The position numbers and the translations under genes were made by a program. Of a DNA stretch of 64,000 nt, positions 41,907 to 50,679 are shown piece after piece (within the stretch, counting starts at the first letter, position 1; the number at the start of each line of letters is the position of its first letter). The notes beneath the pieces are model-generated. The model was not told the DNA's origin, did not search any database, and was given only the letters and a program-made list of their open reading frames with translations. Source of the stretch: JBMOKU01 sp049324315 (lineage in GTDB: Bacteria > Bacillota > Clostridia > Peptostreptococcales > Thermotaleaceae); assembly GCA_049324315.1 (NCBI GenBank), contig JBMOKU010000029.1, positions 26,768 through 90,767 of the forward strand, read 5' to 3'.

Positions 41907-43646
41907 TTAGAAATTGAAAACTTCGTCGATTTCTTCAGGCGTAAAGTCCCAAACCACATTGTGTGGAGCACATGGCTCATATTCGAAGAACTCAGGCAGA
42001 CGGTCATGAGCATTGGTGAAACCAGCTGCTTTATTGAAGGCACGTTCAACCTTAAGAACTGACTCACCTAATTTGTCAACGTCAGCAGCAGTTAAAGATA
42101 AACCGTATTGTGCGTTGATCATGTCAATTAGTGCTTGATATCCGCCTGGATTGTCAGCAATACCAAAGTAAACGAACAGACACATACCAGTACTGTCAAC
42201 GGCAGCTGTTCCAATTTGCATAGCACGGGAATACGCTATTTGACCATCTTTCTTAAGAGGATCTATGTCAGCTCCTACTTTTAAGATGTTACCGGAGATA
42301 CAATATCCGGCAGTATGGTCAGCTCCCATCGTAGTAGTAGCATAAGTTAAACCAATACCCTTGATTGGACGTGGGTCATAAGCAGGGATACCTTGATCTT
42401 TAACCACAGGTACTCTATATAGACCGCAAACTTTACCGACAATAGAAGTACCGCCGCCAAGGATTCGTCCTAAATGGGTAGGAACAGCAATTCCCTTAAC
42501 TGCCTCTAACACAGCTTTGCCGTCACCCCAAGGCAGCAAACCACCATCCATGGCAGTAGCTACGGCAACAGCAGTCTCAATACTATCTACACCAATATCG
42601 TCCATTGCACGGTCAATATATGCAATATCATCTAAATCCTTAATACCGGCATCGGCACCAAGGCCCCAGATCGTCTCATACTCAAAACCACTGGTGATGT
42701 ATTTACCTTGCTTGTCAGGATACCACTGAGAACATCGGATGACACAGCCGGCATGACAACCATGGGATACTTTACCATCACCGCCACGCTCTGTAATAGT
42801 TGCATTCAATGTTTCCCCGGAGATGTTATCATTATGGTCAATACGTCCTGCTGTGAAGTTATTGGCTGGTAAACCGCCGGCTTCGTTCAAGATGTTAACC
42901 AATACGTCAGTACCGTATGCTGCCAAGCCTTGACCAGAAACTGGGTGATCAAGAAGCGCTTTAGCAAATACTTTTGATGCTGCTCTAAATTTCTCAGGAT
43001 CTGCGATAGGAACTGCACCGGCACCCGTATCGTCGATCACAAGGGCTTTAACTTTCTTAGAACCTAATACTGCACCTAAACCACCACGACCGGCACTTCT
43101 GATGTTGCCCTCCGGATCTTTAAAAGAGATATTTGCTGTAGGCAGACGATGTTCACCTGCTGGACCAGCTAGGGCAATACCGACTTTTGCGCCGTATTTT
43201 TCACTTAACACTTCGATGGCCTTGTAGTTACCACAGCCTCCAAGGATCTCAGCTGGGGCCTCATCAATCGTTACACCGTTCATATCAATTTTTAGTATAT
43301 AGAATTTATCATCTGAAGGCATTCCTTCAATAACTAAAGCTTTAATGCCCAATTTAGCCATTTTTTGTGAAAAAGAACCGCCAGAATTACTTTCTTTGAT
43401 CGTACCAGTTAACGGACTCTTAGCACCAACGGAAATACGTCCAGAGTTGGGAGCAGTCGTACCGCTGAGCAAACCGGGGGCAAAGATTATTTTGTTGTTT
43501 TTACCTAAAGCATGGCAAGTAGGCTTAACTTCGTCAGCAACGAAATTTGAAGTAAGTGCGCGGCCTCCCAGTCCGGCGTATTTAGCAGGAACTTCTTCAG
43601 TAGTGACTTGTTTTGTTGTCATATCTACTCTTATAAATTTGTTCAT
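41907..43646 (-). CDS. aor: Aldehyde ferredoxin oxidoreductase family protein (second AOR)
   Basis: A 579-residue tungsten/molybdenum bis-pterin enzyme. AOR signatures: YAGLGGRALTSNFVADEV, ISVGAKSPLTGTIKESNSGG, LAGPAGEHRLPTANISF and GGLGAVLGSKKVKAL. Cluster cysteines occur as C-x3-C-x3-C (GCHAGCVIRCS), a variant of the usual C-x2-C-x3-C, and in DSTGMC (the DxxGLC motif). It probably oxidises an aldehyde to an acid with ferredoxin, or reduces an acid; substrate unknown. The start at 43646 follows AGAGGAGG. A sigma-54 promoter lies about 62 nt upstream. It differs from the 13937-15682 enzyme, which pairs with its own polyferredoxin. Confidence 0.92.
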   Translation of the reverse strand: MNKFIRVDMTTKQVTTEEVPAKYAGLGGRALTSNFVADEVKPTCHALGKNNKIIFAPGLLSGTTAPNSGRISVGAKSPLTGTIKESNSGGSFSQKMAKLGIKALVIEGMPSDDKFYILKIDMNGVTIDEAPAEILGGCGNYKAIEVLSEKYGAKVGIALAGPAGEHRLPTANISFKDPEGNIRSAGRGGLGAVLGSKKVKALVIDDTGAGAVPIADPEKFRAASKVFAKALLDHPVSGQGLAAYGTDVLVNILNEAGGLPANNFTAGRIDHNDNISGETLNATITERGGDGKVSHGCHAGCVIRCSQWYPDKQGKYITSGFEYETIWGLGADAGIKDLDDIAYIDRAMDDIGVDSIETAVAVATAMDGGLLPWGDGKAVLEAVKGIAVPTHLGRILGGGTSIVGKVCGLYRVPVVKDQGIPAYDPRPIKGIGLTYATTTMGADHTAGYCISGNILKVGADIDPLKKDGQIAYSRAMQIGTAAVDSTGMCLFVYFGIADNPGGYQALIDMINAQYGLSLTAADVDKLGESVLKVERAFNKAAGFTNAHDRLPEFFEYEPCAPHNVVWDFTPEEIDEVFNF

Positions 43647-43707
43647 AAAACTACCTCCTCTAAATAATTGATAATCTTTTATTCGAAATTTTTTCAATCA
43701 AATATAT

Positions 43708-43724
43708 CGCAATTATCATGCCAA
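43708..43724 (-). promoter_or_regulatory. Sigma-54 (-24/-12) promoter of the second AOR gene
   Basis: The minus strand reads TTGGCATGATAATTGCG, matching TTGGCAC-G-N4-TTGCA with exact spacing and two mismatches outside the GG and GC pairs. Start expected near 43697, giving a leader of about 50 nt. Confidence 0.82.
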
Positions 43725-43817
43725 CTATTTATAGAGGAGTCTTTTTAAATAAGAGTATTGAAAAATAACGTTTTCATCCCAAGAAATTCAATTTTACGAA
43801 TAATCAACAGATAAATC

Positions 43818-43886
43818 GTTCCACTTCGGAACATTATTTCTAACAATACGTGTTCCATTTTAGCGCAGTGTTCTATTTCGTAACAC
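43818..43886. promoter_or_regulatory. Putative upstream activator sites of the second AOR gene
   Basis: Two clear inverted repeats, GTTCCACTTCGGAAC (43818-43832) and GTGTTCTATTTCGTAACAC (43868-43886), with a related half-site TGTTCCATTTT (43851-43861) between them, about 100-170 bp upstream of the sigma-54 promoter. The rest of the gap (43725-44025) is AT-rich with no gene I would support. Confidence 0.6.
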
Positions 43887-44025
43887 CTCATGTTATATTT
43901 CTCATTCTATTTGTTATATGAATTCACTTCTGCAGAAATATACCCCTTTATCTTTTCTCTTCCACACGCTAACAGCAAGCGATCCCTTTTCTGTCACCTT
44001 ATCTTCTCCAATACATAGAGGAAAT

Positions 44026-44661
44026 TTAGCGTATGAAATTCGTATATGACTTACTTTCTCTCTCCGGCTCTTTAACAGTCCCTTTTCCGTTTTCAACCAA
44101 TTTCAACAGCCATGCCATATTTTTGCCTAGGACTCTCATGATTTGTACGCCTTCTTCATCCTTCAGCACTTCTCCTGGTCTAGTTCCATGAATAACATTC
44201 CAATAATTCGAAGTCGGTATCAACATTTCTGAATAATTAATATAGTTGTTTAGTTGATCAAAGGTTGGAAGTCCACCAGAACGTCTTACAGCAACAACCG
44301 CTGCACCAACCTTGTGTCTTAACATTCCATTATTGGCACTGGCAACATAAAAAGCCCTATCCAAAAACGCTTTTAACGTTGCTCCTATTGATGAATAATG
44401 TACCGGCGATCCTATGATGATGCCCTCTGCCTCTTTCATTTTTTGAATCCATTCATTAACCTCATCCCCTGAAAGAACACATTTCTCGTTTTTGTTTCTA
44501 GCACATTGATTACACCCCATACATCCTCTAATTAACTTGTTCCCGACATGAATAACTTCTGTCTCTATACCCTCTTTTTCCAGTTCATCAGCTACTATTT
44601 TTATAGCATGATACGTATTCCCCTCCTTATTGGGGCTTCCATTGAAAGCTATGACTTTCAT
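44026..44661 (-). CDS. Flavodoxin-family FMN reductase / iron-sulfur flavoprotein-like
   Basis: A 211-residue protein with the FMN loop FNGSPNKEGNTYHA (5-18), a cysteine motif CMGCNQCARNKNEKC (about 47-61), as in iron-sulfur flavoproteins and NADPH-dependent FMN reductases, and GSPVHYSSIGATLKAFLDRAFY (in part, about 83-104). The start follows GAGGAGGAGAG. Divergent from an HxlR-type regulator, which probably controls it. Confidence 0.87.
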   Translation of the reverse strand: MKVIAFNGSPNKEGNTYHAIKIVADELEKEGIETEVIHVGNKLIRGCMGCNQCARNKNEKCVLSGDEVNEWIQKMKEAEGIIIGSPVHYSSIGATLKAFLDRAFYVASANNGMLRHKVGAAVVAVRRSGGLPTFDQLNNYINYSEMLIPTSNYWNVIHGTRPGEVLKDEEGVQIMRVLGKNMAWLLKLVENGKGTVKEPERESKSYTNFIR

Positions 44662-44901
44662 TTGCTCTCCTCCTCTTTATATTGATTGAATTGCATTTAC
44701 TGATGAAAGTATATATCCTATTAAATTATAGAACAAGTACGCACTTTTTTGTTAGGTATCTAACCAAAAGGTAAGAATTGTTGTATTTATCAAACATGGA
44801 ATTTATCTATGACTAACTGAATTCCTAGCAGATTTGATACTTAAGTCTCAATGATATATAATAAAACTTATTCATAATGTTTTTTAAGGGAAGGTGTAAA
44901 A

Positions 44902-45231
44902 ATGATTCATTACAAAGGGAAAAAATATGTTTGTTATATAGATCTTGGGATGGAATTAATCCGAGGAAAATGGAAAGCAGTTATATTATGTCATTTAAAT
45001 GATGGTCCAAAAAGATTTTTAGAACTTCAGAAAATCACCTGTGGGGTGAGCCAAAAAGTTCTGAATGAAAAGTTGCAAGAATTGGAACGAGATGGATTAA
45101 TTAAAAAAACAGCCTACCCTGAAGTCCCGCCTCGCGTTGAGTTTGAACTTACAGAAATGGGAAAAGAATTTTTTCCAGCATTAGACATGATTCAGAAATG
45201 GACATTCAAACATTTTTCTACTATAGAATGA
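44902..45231 (+). CDS. HxlR-family regulator
   Basis: A 109-residue winged-helix regulator with the HxlR pattern: LIRGKWKAVILCHLNDGPKRF (in part), GVSQKVLNEKLQELERDGLI (in part) and PPRVEFELTEMGKEF. Cys at about 10 and 28, so redox sensing as in HypR/YodB relatives is possible. Divergent from the flavodoxin-family gene with a 240-nt gap. The start follows GGGAAGGTG. Confidence 0.9.
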   Translation: MIHYKGKKYVCYIDLGMELIRGKWKAVILCHLNDGPKRFLELQKITCGVSQKVLNEKLQELERDGLIKKTAYPEVPPRVEFELTEMGKEFFPALDMIQKWTFKHFSTIE

Positions 45232-45347
45232 CTATTTTAATAATATCCAGGTCTTAAGACAACATTTAATTATAGCATAAGAAAAAGCCCTTGAAAAACC
45301 AAGGAGCCAGCTATGTTTCTGTATTCATTCCACTGTTTCGATATGAA

Positions 45348-46589
45348 TCAATCTGCAATGAGTGTTATTAGCTTAGTAAATTCAACTAGTCTTTCTTCCT
45401 CTAAGTATTTTATAACAGACTTCAAATATGTCTTATCTGGAATAATAGTCTTTGATAACGATTGAATCAGTTTAAGGGCCAATTCATCATTCATCCCTTT
45501 ATTATAGGCGGCTAATCCTACTAAGTTGAATTTGAACAAGCCGTAAACCACACATAATTTTACGTATGCAGTCCAAATGCTATTCAATTTGAAAAATTCG
45601 CTGCTGTAAATAAAAACATAATTTACAAGAAAGTTCTCTAAGATATAGGATTTTTTATCTAAATAAGGCTTTAGGTATTTTTCATAGTTTCTCTTATAGT
45701 GCTTTTCCAACTCCTTATCTTTGACACTTCCAAACCCGTCTAGGACCTGCATTAAGCACTCTATATACCGCTTTGAAAAAAAACTGATGCTGTCGCCTTC
45801 TTTAAACTTCATGGAAAGTATGGTATTCAAATAATCAAACTGTTGTCTGCTTTGAAGTTTATGGCTATTTTTCATGATTTTAAATCCACCCAGGTTAACG
45901 AGTGATTTTGCCTCTTGAATTCTGGATAGTGCTTCTTCGTGATGGAAACTGGAATAATCAATGTCTCCTACGACTTGATTTAAGAAGTAACCTACTATTG
46001 CTACTCTTTCACTTAACTCAATTGTTCGAGTTTGCAAGATGTCAATAATCGTTGTTCTGATTTCTTTGGCGATTTCTATTTGTTTCAAATCTTCGATGGT
46101 AGGTGTAACTACATACATGTCATTCAACTTTACAGTATCCATAACGTACTGAAATTCGATACCATTCTCATTTAGCAAAGCCAGCTCAGCTGCAACTGAA
46201 CAAGACACTTCTAAACCACGTTCTATAACATCGTTTACAAAGATGATTGCCCGAGGGTAACTTTTGCATGTTTTTGATAAACTACCCGCTCCCATGTTAA
46301 TGAATATTTCGCAAAGGTTATTCTGATTTAAAAAAGGACACACCATTTCGTTATTTAGATTAATGATTGCAAAGTCATCGTCATTGATAGATGCTTCGTT
46401 CATAGAAAGTCCTGTTTTTACAATCCCTTTAATGGCCGGATTTTCACTCTGAATATATTTCTGATAGGTACTTTTATCGATGATTATTCTCCAGCGTTCA
46501 CAACAGCTTTCATGGCATTTGATTGGATCACACTGAAACTTACCATAATACTTAGGCTGCAATATTTTACATTCTTTATCACTAGACAT
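45348..46589 (-). CDS. FliB-like (flagellin lysine-N-methylase family) protein
   Basis: A 413-residue protein of the FliB family. The N-terminus carries a cysteine cluster (C20, C25, C29, C30, in CDPIKCHESCCERW) and further CPFLNQNNLC and CKSYPR motifs, the YkgJ-like metal or Fe-S-binding pattern of these enzymes, followed by a helical region. In Salmonella FliB methylates flagellin lysines. No flagellar gene is in the window, and many clostridial members stand alone, so the substrate is open. The ribosome binding site is weak. Confidence 0.75.
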   Translation of the reverse strand: MSSDKECKILQPKYYGKFQCDPIKCHESCCERWRIIIDKSTYQKYIQSENPAIKGIVKTGLSMNEASINDDDFAIINLNNEMVCPFLNQNNLCEIFINMGAGSLSKTCKSYPRAIIFVNDVIERGLEVSCSVAAELALLNENGIEFQYVMDTVKLNDMYVVTPTIEDLKQIEIAKEIRTTIIDILQTRTIELSERVAIVGYFLNQVVGDIDYSSFHHEEALSRIQEAKSLVNLGGFKIMKNSHKLQSRQQFDYLNTILSMKFKEGDSISFFSKRYIECLMQVLDGFGSVKDKELEKHYKRNYEKYLKPYLDKKSYILENFLVNYVFIYSSEFFKLNSIWTAYVKLCVVYGLFKFNLVGLAAYNKGMNDELALKLIQSLSKTIIPDKTYLKSVIKYLEEERLVEFTKLITLIAD

Positions 46590-46670
46590 ATTCTTAAGGA
46601 ATCCCCTTATAAAAAATTTTAATAAAATTATTTCTTCTTCAATTTATGCCTTGATTAATGATATCATATA

Positions 46671-47021
46671 TTATTTCGGATTCTCAATGTTTTTCATTTT
46701 ACTTCCCCAATTGGCCAATGCCTTAAGGGCTGGAATGAGATCTTCTCCATGATCTGTCAGCGAATATTCAACCCGCGGCGGTACTTCCATAAATTGCTTC
46801 CGATTTATAATACCACACAATTCCAATTCTTTTAGTGATTGGGTTAGCATCATGTTGGTAATCCCATCAATACTCCTTTTTAATTCATTATATCGCATCG
46901 TTCCATTTTTACTTAATGCCCAAATGATAGGCAGTCTCCACTTTCCGCCGATAAGGTTTAGCGCATATGTTAATGGACAGTTGTCAAAGCTGCTTTTATA
47001 CAATCCTTGGTCGTTCATCAT
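46671..47021 (-). CDS. HxlR-family regulator
   Basis: A 116-residue winged-helix protein: CPLTYALNLIGGKWRLPIIWAL (in part), MMLTQSLKELELCGII and PPRVEYSLTDHGEDLIP. The Cys before PLTYAL is the position sensed in several HxlR proteins. The ATG at 47021 follows GGAGTGAT. Divergent from a GNAT gene with a 140-nt gap. Confidence 0.88.
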   Translation of the reverse strand: MMNDQGLYKSSFDNCPLTYALNLIGGKWRLPIIWALSKNGTMRYNELKRSIDGITNMMLTQSLKELELCGIINRKQFMEVPPRVEYSLTDHGEDLIPALKALANWGSKMKNIENPK

Positions 47022-47161
47022 ATCACTCCAATACTCAGTTTTTACTTTCTTAAACAGAAAATACTGCATACTTGTTACAACAATTTCAGCTGATATAATG
47101 ATATCAAAGCTGATTGATCAATCAAATATGTTTTTCAATTTTTTTAGAAAGGAAGATGAAT

Positions 47162-47704
47162 ATGAATATCCATTATGAAGTTATTTCTGATGATCATATT
47201 ATTTGCATTAAGGATTTATGCAATGAATTAATGGCTTATCAAAAATCTAAAGCACATATCCACCCCGAGTGGTTTGATAACATGTGTTTTGAAACGAGAA
47301 TGATTCCATCTGTCAAGAGCGCTAAGGCTAACTTTATCATCATAGCGAAAGATGCTCATGAGATTGTTGGATATGCATATAGCAATATTTGTCCGAAGGG
47401 TACATACTCTGGTGGATTTGCTACCCTTGAACCTGTTAATTTCTTTGACTTTGATTCTGTTAAAAGTGATGATGTAGGCTGTCTTTCCCAGTTTTATATA
47501 AAAGAGGGCTATCGTAAGACTGGCATTGGCACCGTTTTGTTTGAAAAGTCTATGGATTGGTTACATTCATTTGAGCCAATTAGTGATTTGTTTATTTTTG
47601 TATCAAACGGAAACGATCATGCATTAAAATTCTACCAAGGGAAAGGTTTCAAAATAAGTCACCAAATACTCGATGGGTTTATTACAGTGTTAAGGAATAC
47701 TTAA
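47162..47704 (+). CDS. GNAT-family acetyltransferase
   Basis: A 180-residue acetyltransferase. Acetyl-CoA loop YRKTGIGTVLFEKSMDWL (R/Q-x-x-G-x-G/A type, about 120) and the C-terminal FVSNGNDHALKFYQGKGFK motif. The start at 47162 lies 6 nt after AAAGGAAG; upstream in-frame starts lack spacing. Substrate unknown. Its promoter region is shared with the HxlR regulator. Confidence 0.85.
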   Translation: MNIHYEVISDDHIICIKDLCNELMAYQKSKAHIHPEWFDNMCFETRMIPSVKSAKANFIIIAKDAHEIVGYAYSNICPKGTYSGGFATLEPVNFFDFDSVKSDDVGCLSQFYIKEGYRKTGIGTVLFEKSMDWLHSFEPISDLFIFVSNGNDHALKFYQGKGFKISHQILDGFITVLRNT

Positions 47705-47938
47705 ACAGTATGAAATATAAAAATCCTTTGATATAAGTAAAGAACAGCTTTCTATGCCTTCAAAAACAAAGAAAACTGTTCTTTACAGTTAAAATTATCT
47801 GATGTATGTACAAGGATTAATGTCGGTGCACCGTAAAAGATATTTTACACGGTAAATACTTAACATCCCATTAGTCTTTTAAGCGTTTGTGCAAAAAAGA
47901 ACACAAAAAGCTAATTCACTTTATGTGTTCTTTCATTT

Positions 47939-48346
47939 TTAATGGCCCTTCTTCTTTTGTTTCTTTTTTTCTTGTTTCATAGCAAACTTCATTTCTTTTT
48001 CCGCATCTTTTTTCTCTTTAGACTTAACTTTTCTTTCAAGTTTATTTGCTTCTCTTTCAAGTCGAATTGCGTCTTGGGCTTTTGTCGAAACGCCTTGATC
48101 CTGCAGAACTTTTTTGATTTTCCTTTGAAGTCTCTTAGGGTTAATTTTCTTAGAGCTTTCTTCTTTCACAGCTAAAGGCCTACTAAATTTTAATTGATCG
48201 TAATGATTTAAAATAAAGTCGTACACTTCATAATCTTTAGGCTCTGCTCCAAAAACGACTCTACACGTCTCAAGGAAACCATTTTCAATGCGCTCAAAAA
48301 CACCGACCCAAAACGGATCGTCAAAATAAACGGTTAGCTGACTCAT
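47939..48346 (-). CDS. yjdF: YjdF family (DUF2992) protein
   Basis: A 135-residue protein with an N-terminal domain (LTVYFDDPFWVGVFE, VVFGAEPKDYEVYDFIL) and a highly basic, probably coiled, C-terminal half (LEREANKLERKVKSKEKK...KKKGH). Family of B. subtilis YjdF. The start at 48346 lies 8 nt after AGGAGG. Immediately upstream is the RNA leader that defines the yjdF riboswitch class. Confidence 0.92.
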   Translation of the reverse strand: MSQLTVYFDDPFWVGVFERIENGFLETCRVVFGAEPKDYEVYDFILNHYDQLKFSRPLAVKEESSKKINPKRLQRKIKKVLQDQGVSTKAQDAIRLEREANKLERKVKSKEKKDAEKEMKFAMKQEKKKQKKKGH

Positions 48347-48364
48347 ATTCATTTCCTCCTGTAA

Positions 48365-48460
48365 AAATTAGCTTTCTACAGAGAATGGACAACCCCAGGA
48401 GGGCAGGTTACTGACAGACTTACATCTGCATTCGGACTACCAACCGAATCGTGTTTTTAT
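48365..48460 (-). ncRNA. yjdF RNA motif (riboswitch) leader
   Basis: The structured leader on the minus strand includes GGTTGGTAGTCCGAATGCAG and CAGTAACCTGCCCTCCTGGG, which I recognise as the conserved core of the yjdF motif, right before a yjdF gene. A TATAAT -10 box lies about 20 nt upstream of the core. The class binds azaaromatic-type compounds. Boundaries approximate. Confidence 0.75.
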
Positions 48461-48587
48461 CTCAAAGCTTTCATTCAATATTATAATAGCACAAACATGA
48501 AAAAAGGAAAAGGACTTCTATCTAGAGATACACATCTGATATTTGCATACTTTTTCTATTTTCTACAACTACTTATATATTTTATTT

Positions 48588-49598
48588 TTATAAGTCATTT
48601 CTAATTTGTTTAAGCCTATCTAGTGGAAAATAATAATCAGTATATTGTCTCAATATCAGGCCAGTCTTCGGGTGCCCAGGTATAACCTCCTGTTCAAGCA
48701 CCTCTGAGCGGATTAAACTCTCCGGCTCATTGATTCCTAATAGTAGCCTCATACCCGTAGAACTGCTAAACCGAGGATTTATTTCAAAAATTATTGGTTT
48801 CCCACCCCTAAGACGCAGCTGAATATTTATCGCCCCGTATGCTTTAAGTGTACTGGCAACGCTGGCGCAATAATCGGCAATATCGTGATAATCCTCAGAA
48901 ACAGCAGCAATAGAGACACCATCTTGCAGGTACCGTTTTAGAGCAATTTTTGAAATAATTTCTCCTCTATGATTTAAACAAATCCCAACGGTAAACTCTT
49001 GATCTTCTCCCGTGATGTATTCCTGTATGATTAAGTTTTCCTTCCCCTTTATATTTCTCAACAGCTGTCGTTTATCCTTAACTAGCGTAACCCCTTCTGA
49101 GCCGTGCCCGATACGAGGTTTGACGATCAGAGGAAATCCTATTCTTTCTAAAAATGAAGCAAGCTTATCCGTATCTTCAGGATACCTAATACTTTTCGGG
49201 ACCTGAAAACCAGAGCGTGACAAATGACACATGGTTAGCCACTTATCACTGCAAATTTTTATAACTGTAGGAGAACTTACAAACACCTTAGCCCCTGTAG
49301 ACTTTTCAAGCAATTTTCGTTTTCTTGAATAAAATGAAAGCTCCGTTCCCGAGCCAATGAATACTGCTTTGATCTGATGATTTCTACAAAGATTTTCAAT
49401 AAATATATAGTAGCTTTCTTCATCTGCTACTTTCGGAGCAATAAAGCATTTGTCAGCAATAAATAAGCCTAAAGAATATATGTTGACGTCAACTGCTAAA
49501 ATTACAATGGGCAGCACCGATGCCTTAAGTGCCCTGATGATGCCAAGCCCGTATACGGAACCGGCCCCTGTAACCAGTACCCTTAAAGGACTATTCAT
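48588..49598 (-). CDS. ATP-grasp ligase of the surface-sugar cluster
   Basis: A 336-residue protein: N-terminal Rossmann-like pre-ATP-grasp domain (VLVTGAGSVYGLGIIRALKAS, in part) and a carbamoyl-phosphate-synthase-type ATP-grasp domain (FPLIVKPRIGHGSEGV, about 163-178; NLIIQEYITGEDQEFTVG; KPIIFEINPRFSSSTGMR with the Mg-binding Glu and Asn). Such enzymes form amide bonds between a carboxylate and an amine. The start ATG overlaps the aminotransferase stop by 8 nt. Last gene of the cluster. Confidence 0.85.
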   Translation of the reverse strand: MNSPLRVLVTGAGSVYGLGIIRALKASVLPIVILAVDVNIYSLGLFIADKCFIAPKVADEESYYIFIENLCRNHQIKAVFIGSGTELSFYSRKRKLLEKSTGAKVFVSSPTVIKICSDKWLTMCHLSRSGFQVPKSIRYPEDTDKLASFLERIGFPLIVKPRIGHGSEGVTLVKDKRQLLRNIKGKENLIIQEYITGEDQEFTVGICLNHRGEIISKIALKRYLQDGVSIAAVSEDYHDIADYCASVASTLKAYGAINIQLRLRGGKPIIFEINPRFSSSTGMRLLLGINEPESLIRSEVLEQEVIPGHPKTGLILRQYTDYYFPLDRLKQIRNDL

Positions 49599-50679
49599 TT
49601 CCTGTGTATTTTTGCAAGCTATTGACGATGTAATCAACCTCCTGTTCTGTTAGTGCTGGATGAACGGGTATGGAAACCACCCTTTCAGCAGCCTTACGCG
49701 CATTGGTGAAAGATCCAAGATTTTCTCTTCGCAGATATAAAGGCTGGTCAGGAATCGCTTTGGGATAATGGATGCCATACCCAATACCCTGTGCTTCAAG
49801 GAATTCTATGAAATGGATTCGGTTATTCACTCCGAGGGTATACTGGTGATATACATGTTCAAAACCCGGTAAACATATGGGCTTCATAAAGGCTGGGTTG
49901 GTTATCTCTCTGGAATAACGCCCCGCGATTTCTTTGCGTCTTTCATTAAAGCCCGGCAGCTTATGCAGCTGCTCTATGCCTATTGCTGCATGTATATTCG
50001 TCATCCTATAATTGTACCCAAGTAAATCATGCTGATATTTCGCTGTCTGACCATGATTTATCAAACTCCTGGCTTTCTGAGCCATCTCCTTATCCTGTGT
50101 CGTAAGCATACCGCCTTCGCCGCAAGTCATGTTTTTTGTAGGATAGAAGCTAAAAACACCAAAATGCCCAAAGGTTCCAACTTTCTTTCCATGAATGGAA
50201 GCACCATGGGCTTGTGCACAATCCTCTATGACAATCAGGTTGTATTGATTAGCGATATCCATGATCTCCTTCATCCGTGCCGGATAGCCGTAAAGGTGAA
50301 CGACAATGATTGCTTTTACATCCGGATGCTTTTTGATCGTTTCCAGTAGACATTGGGTAGAAATATTATAATCTTCCAGCTCTATGTCAGTAAAGACAGG
50401 AACTGCTTGCGCATAAAGGATGGCATTTGCTGTGGCGATAAAGGAGAACGGTGTGGTTATTACTTTCTCGCCTGGCTTAATGCCTAGTGACAACAATGCC
50501 ACATGGAGGGCAGAGGTTCCGGAAGAAGCTGCAACACAATAACGACTACCCTGGTATAGGGCAAAATTTCGTTCGAACTTTTCTACATATTCTCCCTGCG
50601 CTAACTTTCCGCTGAAAAGAACTTCATTCATCAGCATTTGTTCCTCAATACCAAGCATGGGTTTCACCAAAGGAATCAT
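49591..50679 (-). CDS. DegT/DnrJ/EryC1/StrS-family sugar aminotransferase
   Basis: A 362-residue PLP enzyme that aminates keto-sugars on nucleotide carriers. PLP lysine Lys182 in FSFYPTKNMTCGEGG, with EDCAQAHGA (Asp about 153) and the N-terminal SGTSALHVALLSLGI pocket. Start chosen at the ATG after GGGAGTG, inside the end of the LpxC-like gene (35-nt overlap). With the Gfo/Idh oxidoreductase in the same cluster it resembles the GnnA/GnnB pair that turns UDP-GlcNAc into its 3-amino derivative; a C4 aminotransferase role is equally possible. Confidence 0.9.
   Translation of the reverse strand: MIPLVKPMLGIEEQMLMNEVLFSGKLAQGEYVEKFERNFALYQGSRYCVAASSGTSALHVALLSLGIKPGEKVITTPFSFIATANAILYAQAVPVFTDIELEDYNISTQCLLETIKKHPDVKAIIVVHLYGYPARMKEIMDIANQYNLIVIEDCAQAHGASIHGKKVGTFGHFGVFSFYPTKNMTCGEGGMLTTQDKEMAQKARSLINHGQTAKYQHDLLGYNYRMTNIHAAIGIEQLHKLPGFNERRKEIAGRYSREITNPAFMKPICLPGFEHVYHQYTLGVNNRIHFIEFLEAQGIGYGIHYPKAIPDQPLYLRRENLGSFTNARKAAERVVSIPVHPALTEQEVDYIVNSLQKYTGNE

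Noticed and set aside
43914..44096. 60-codon minus-strand frame below the flavodoxin-family gene
   Set aside because: It overlaps the end of the real gene in another frame and lacks a ribosome binding site.
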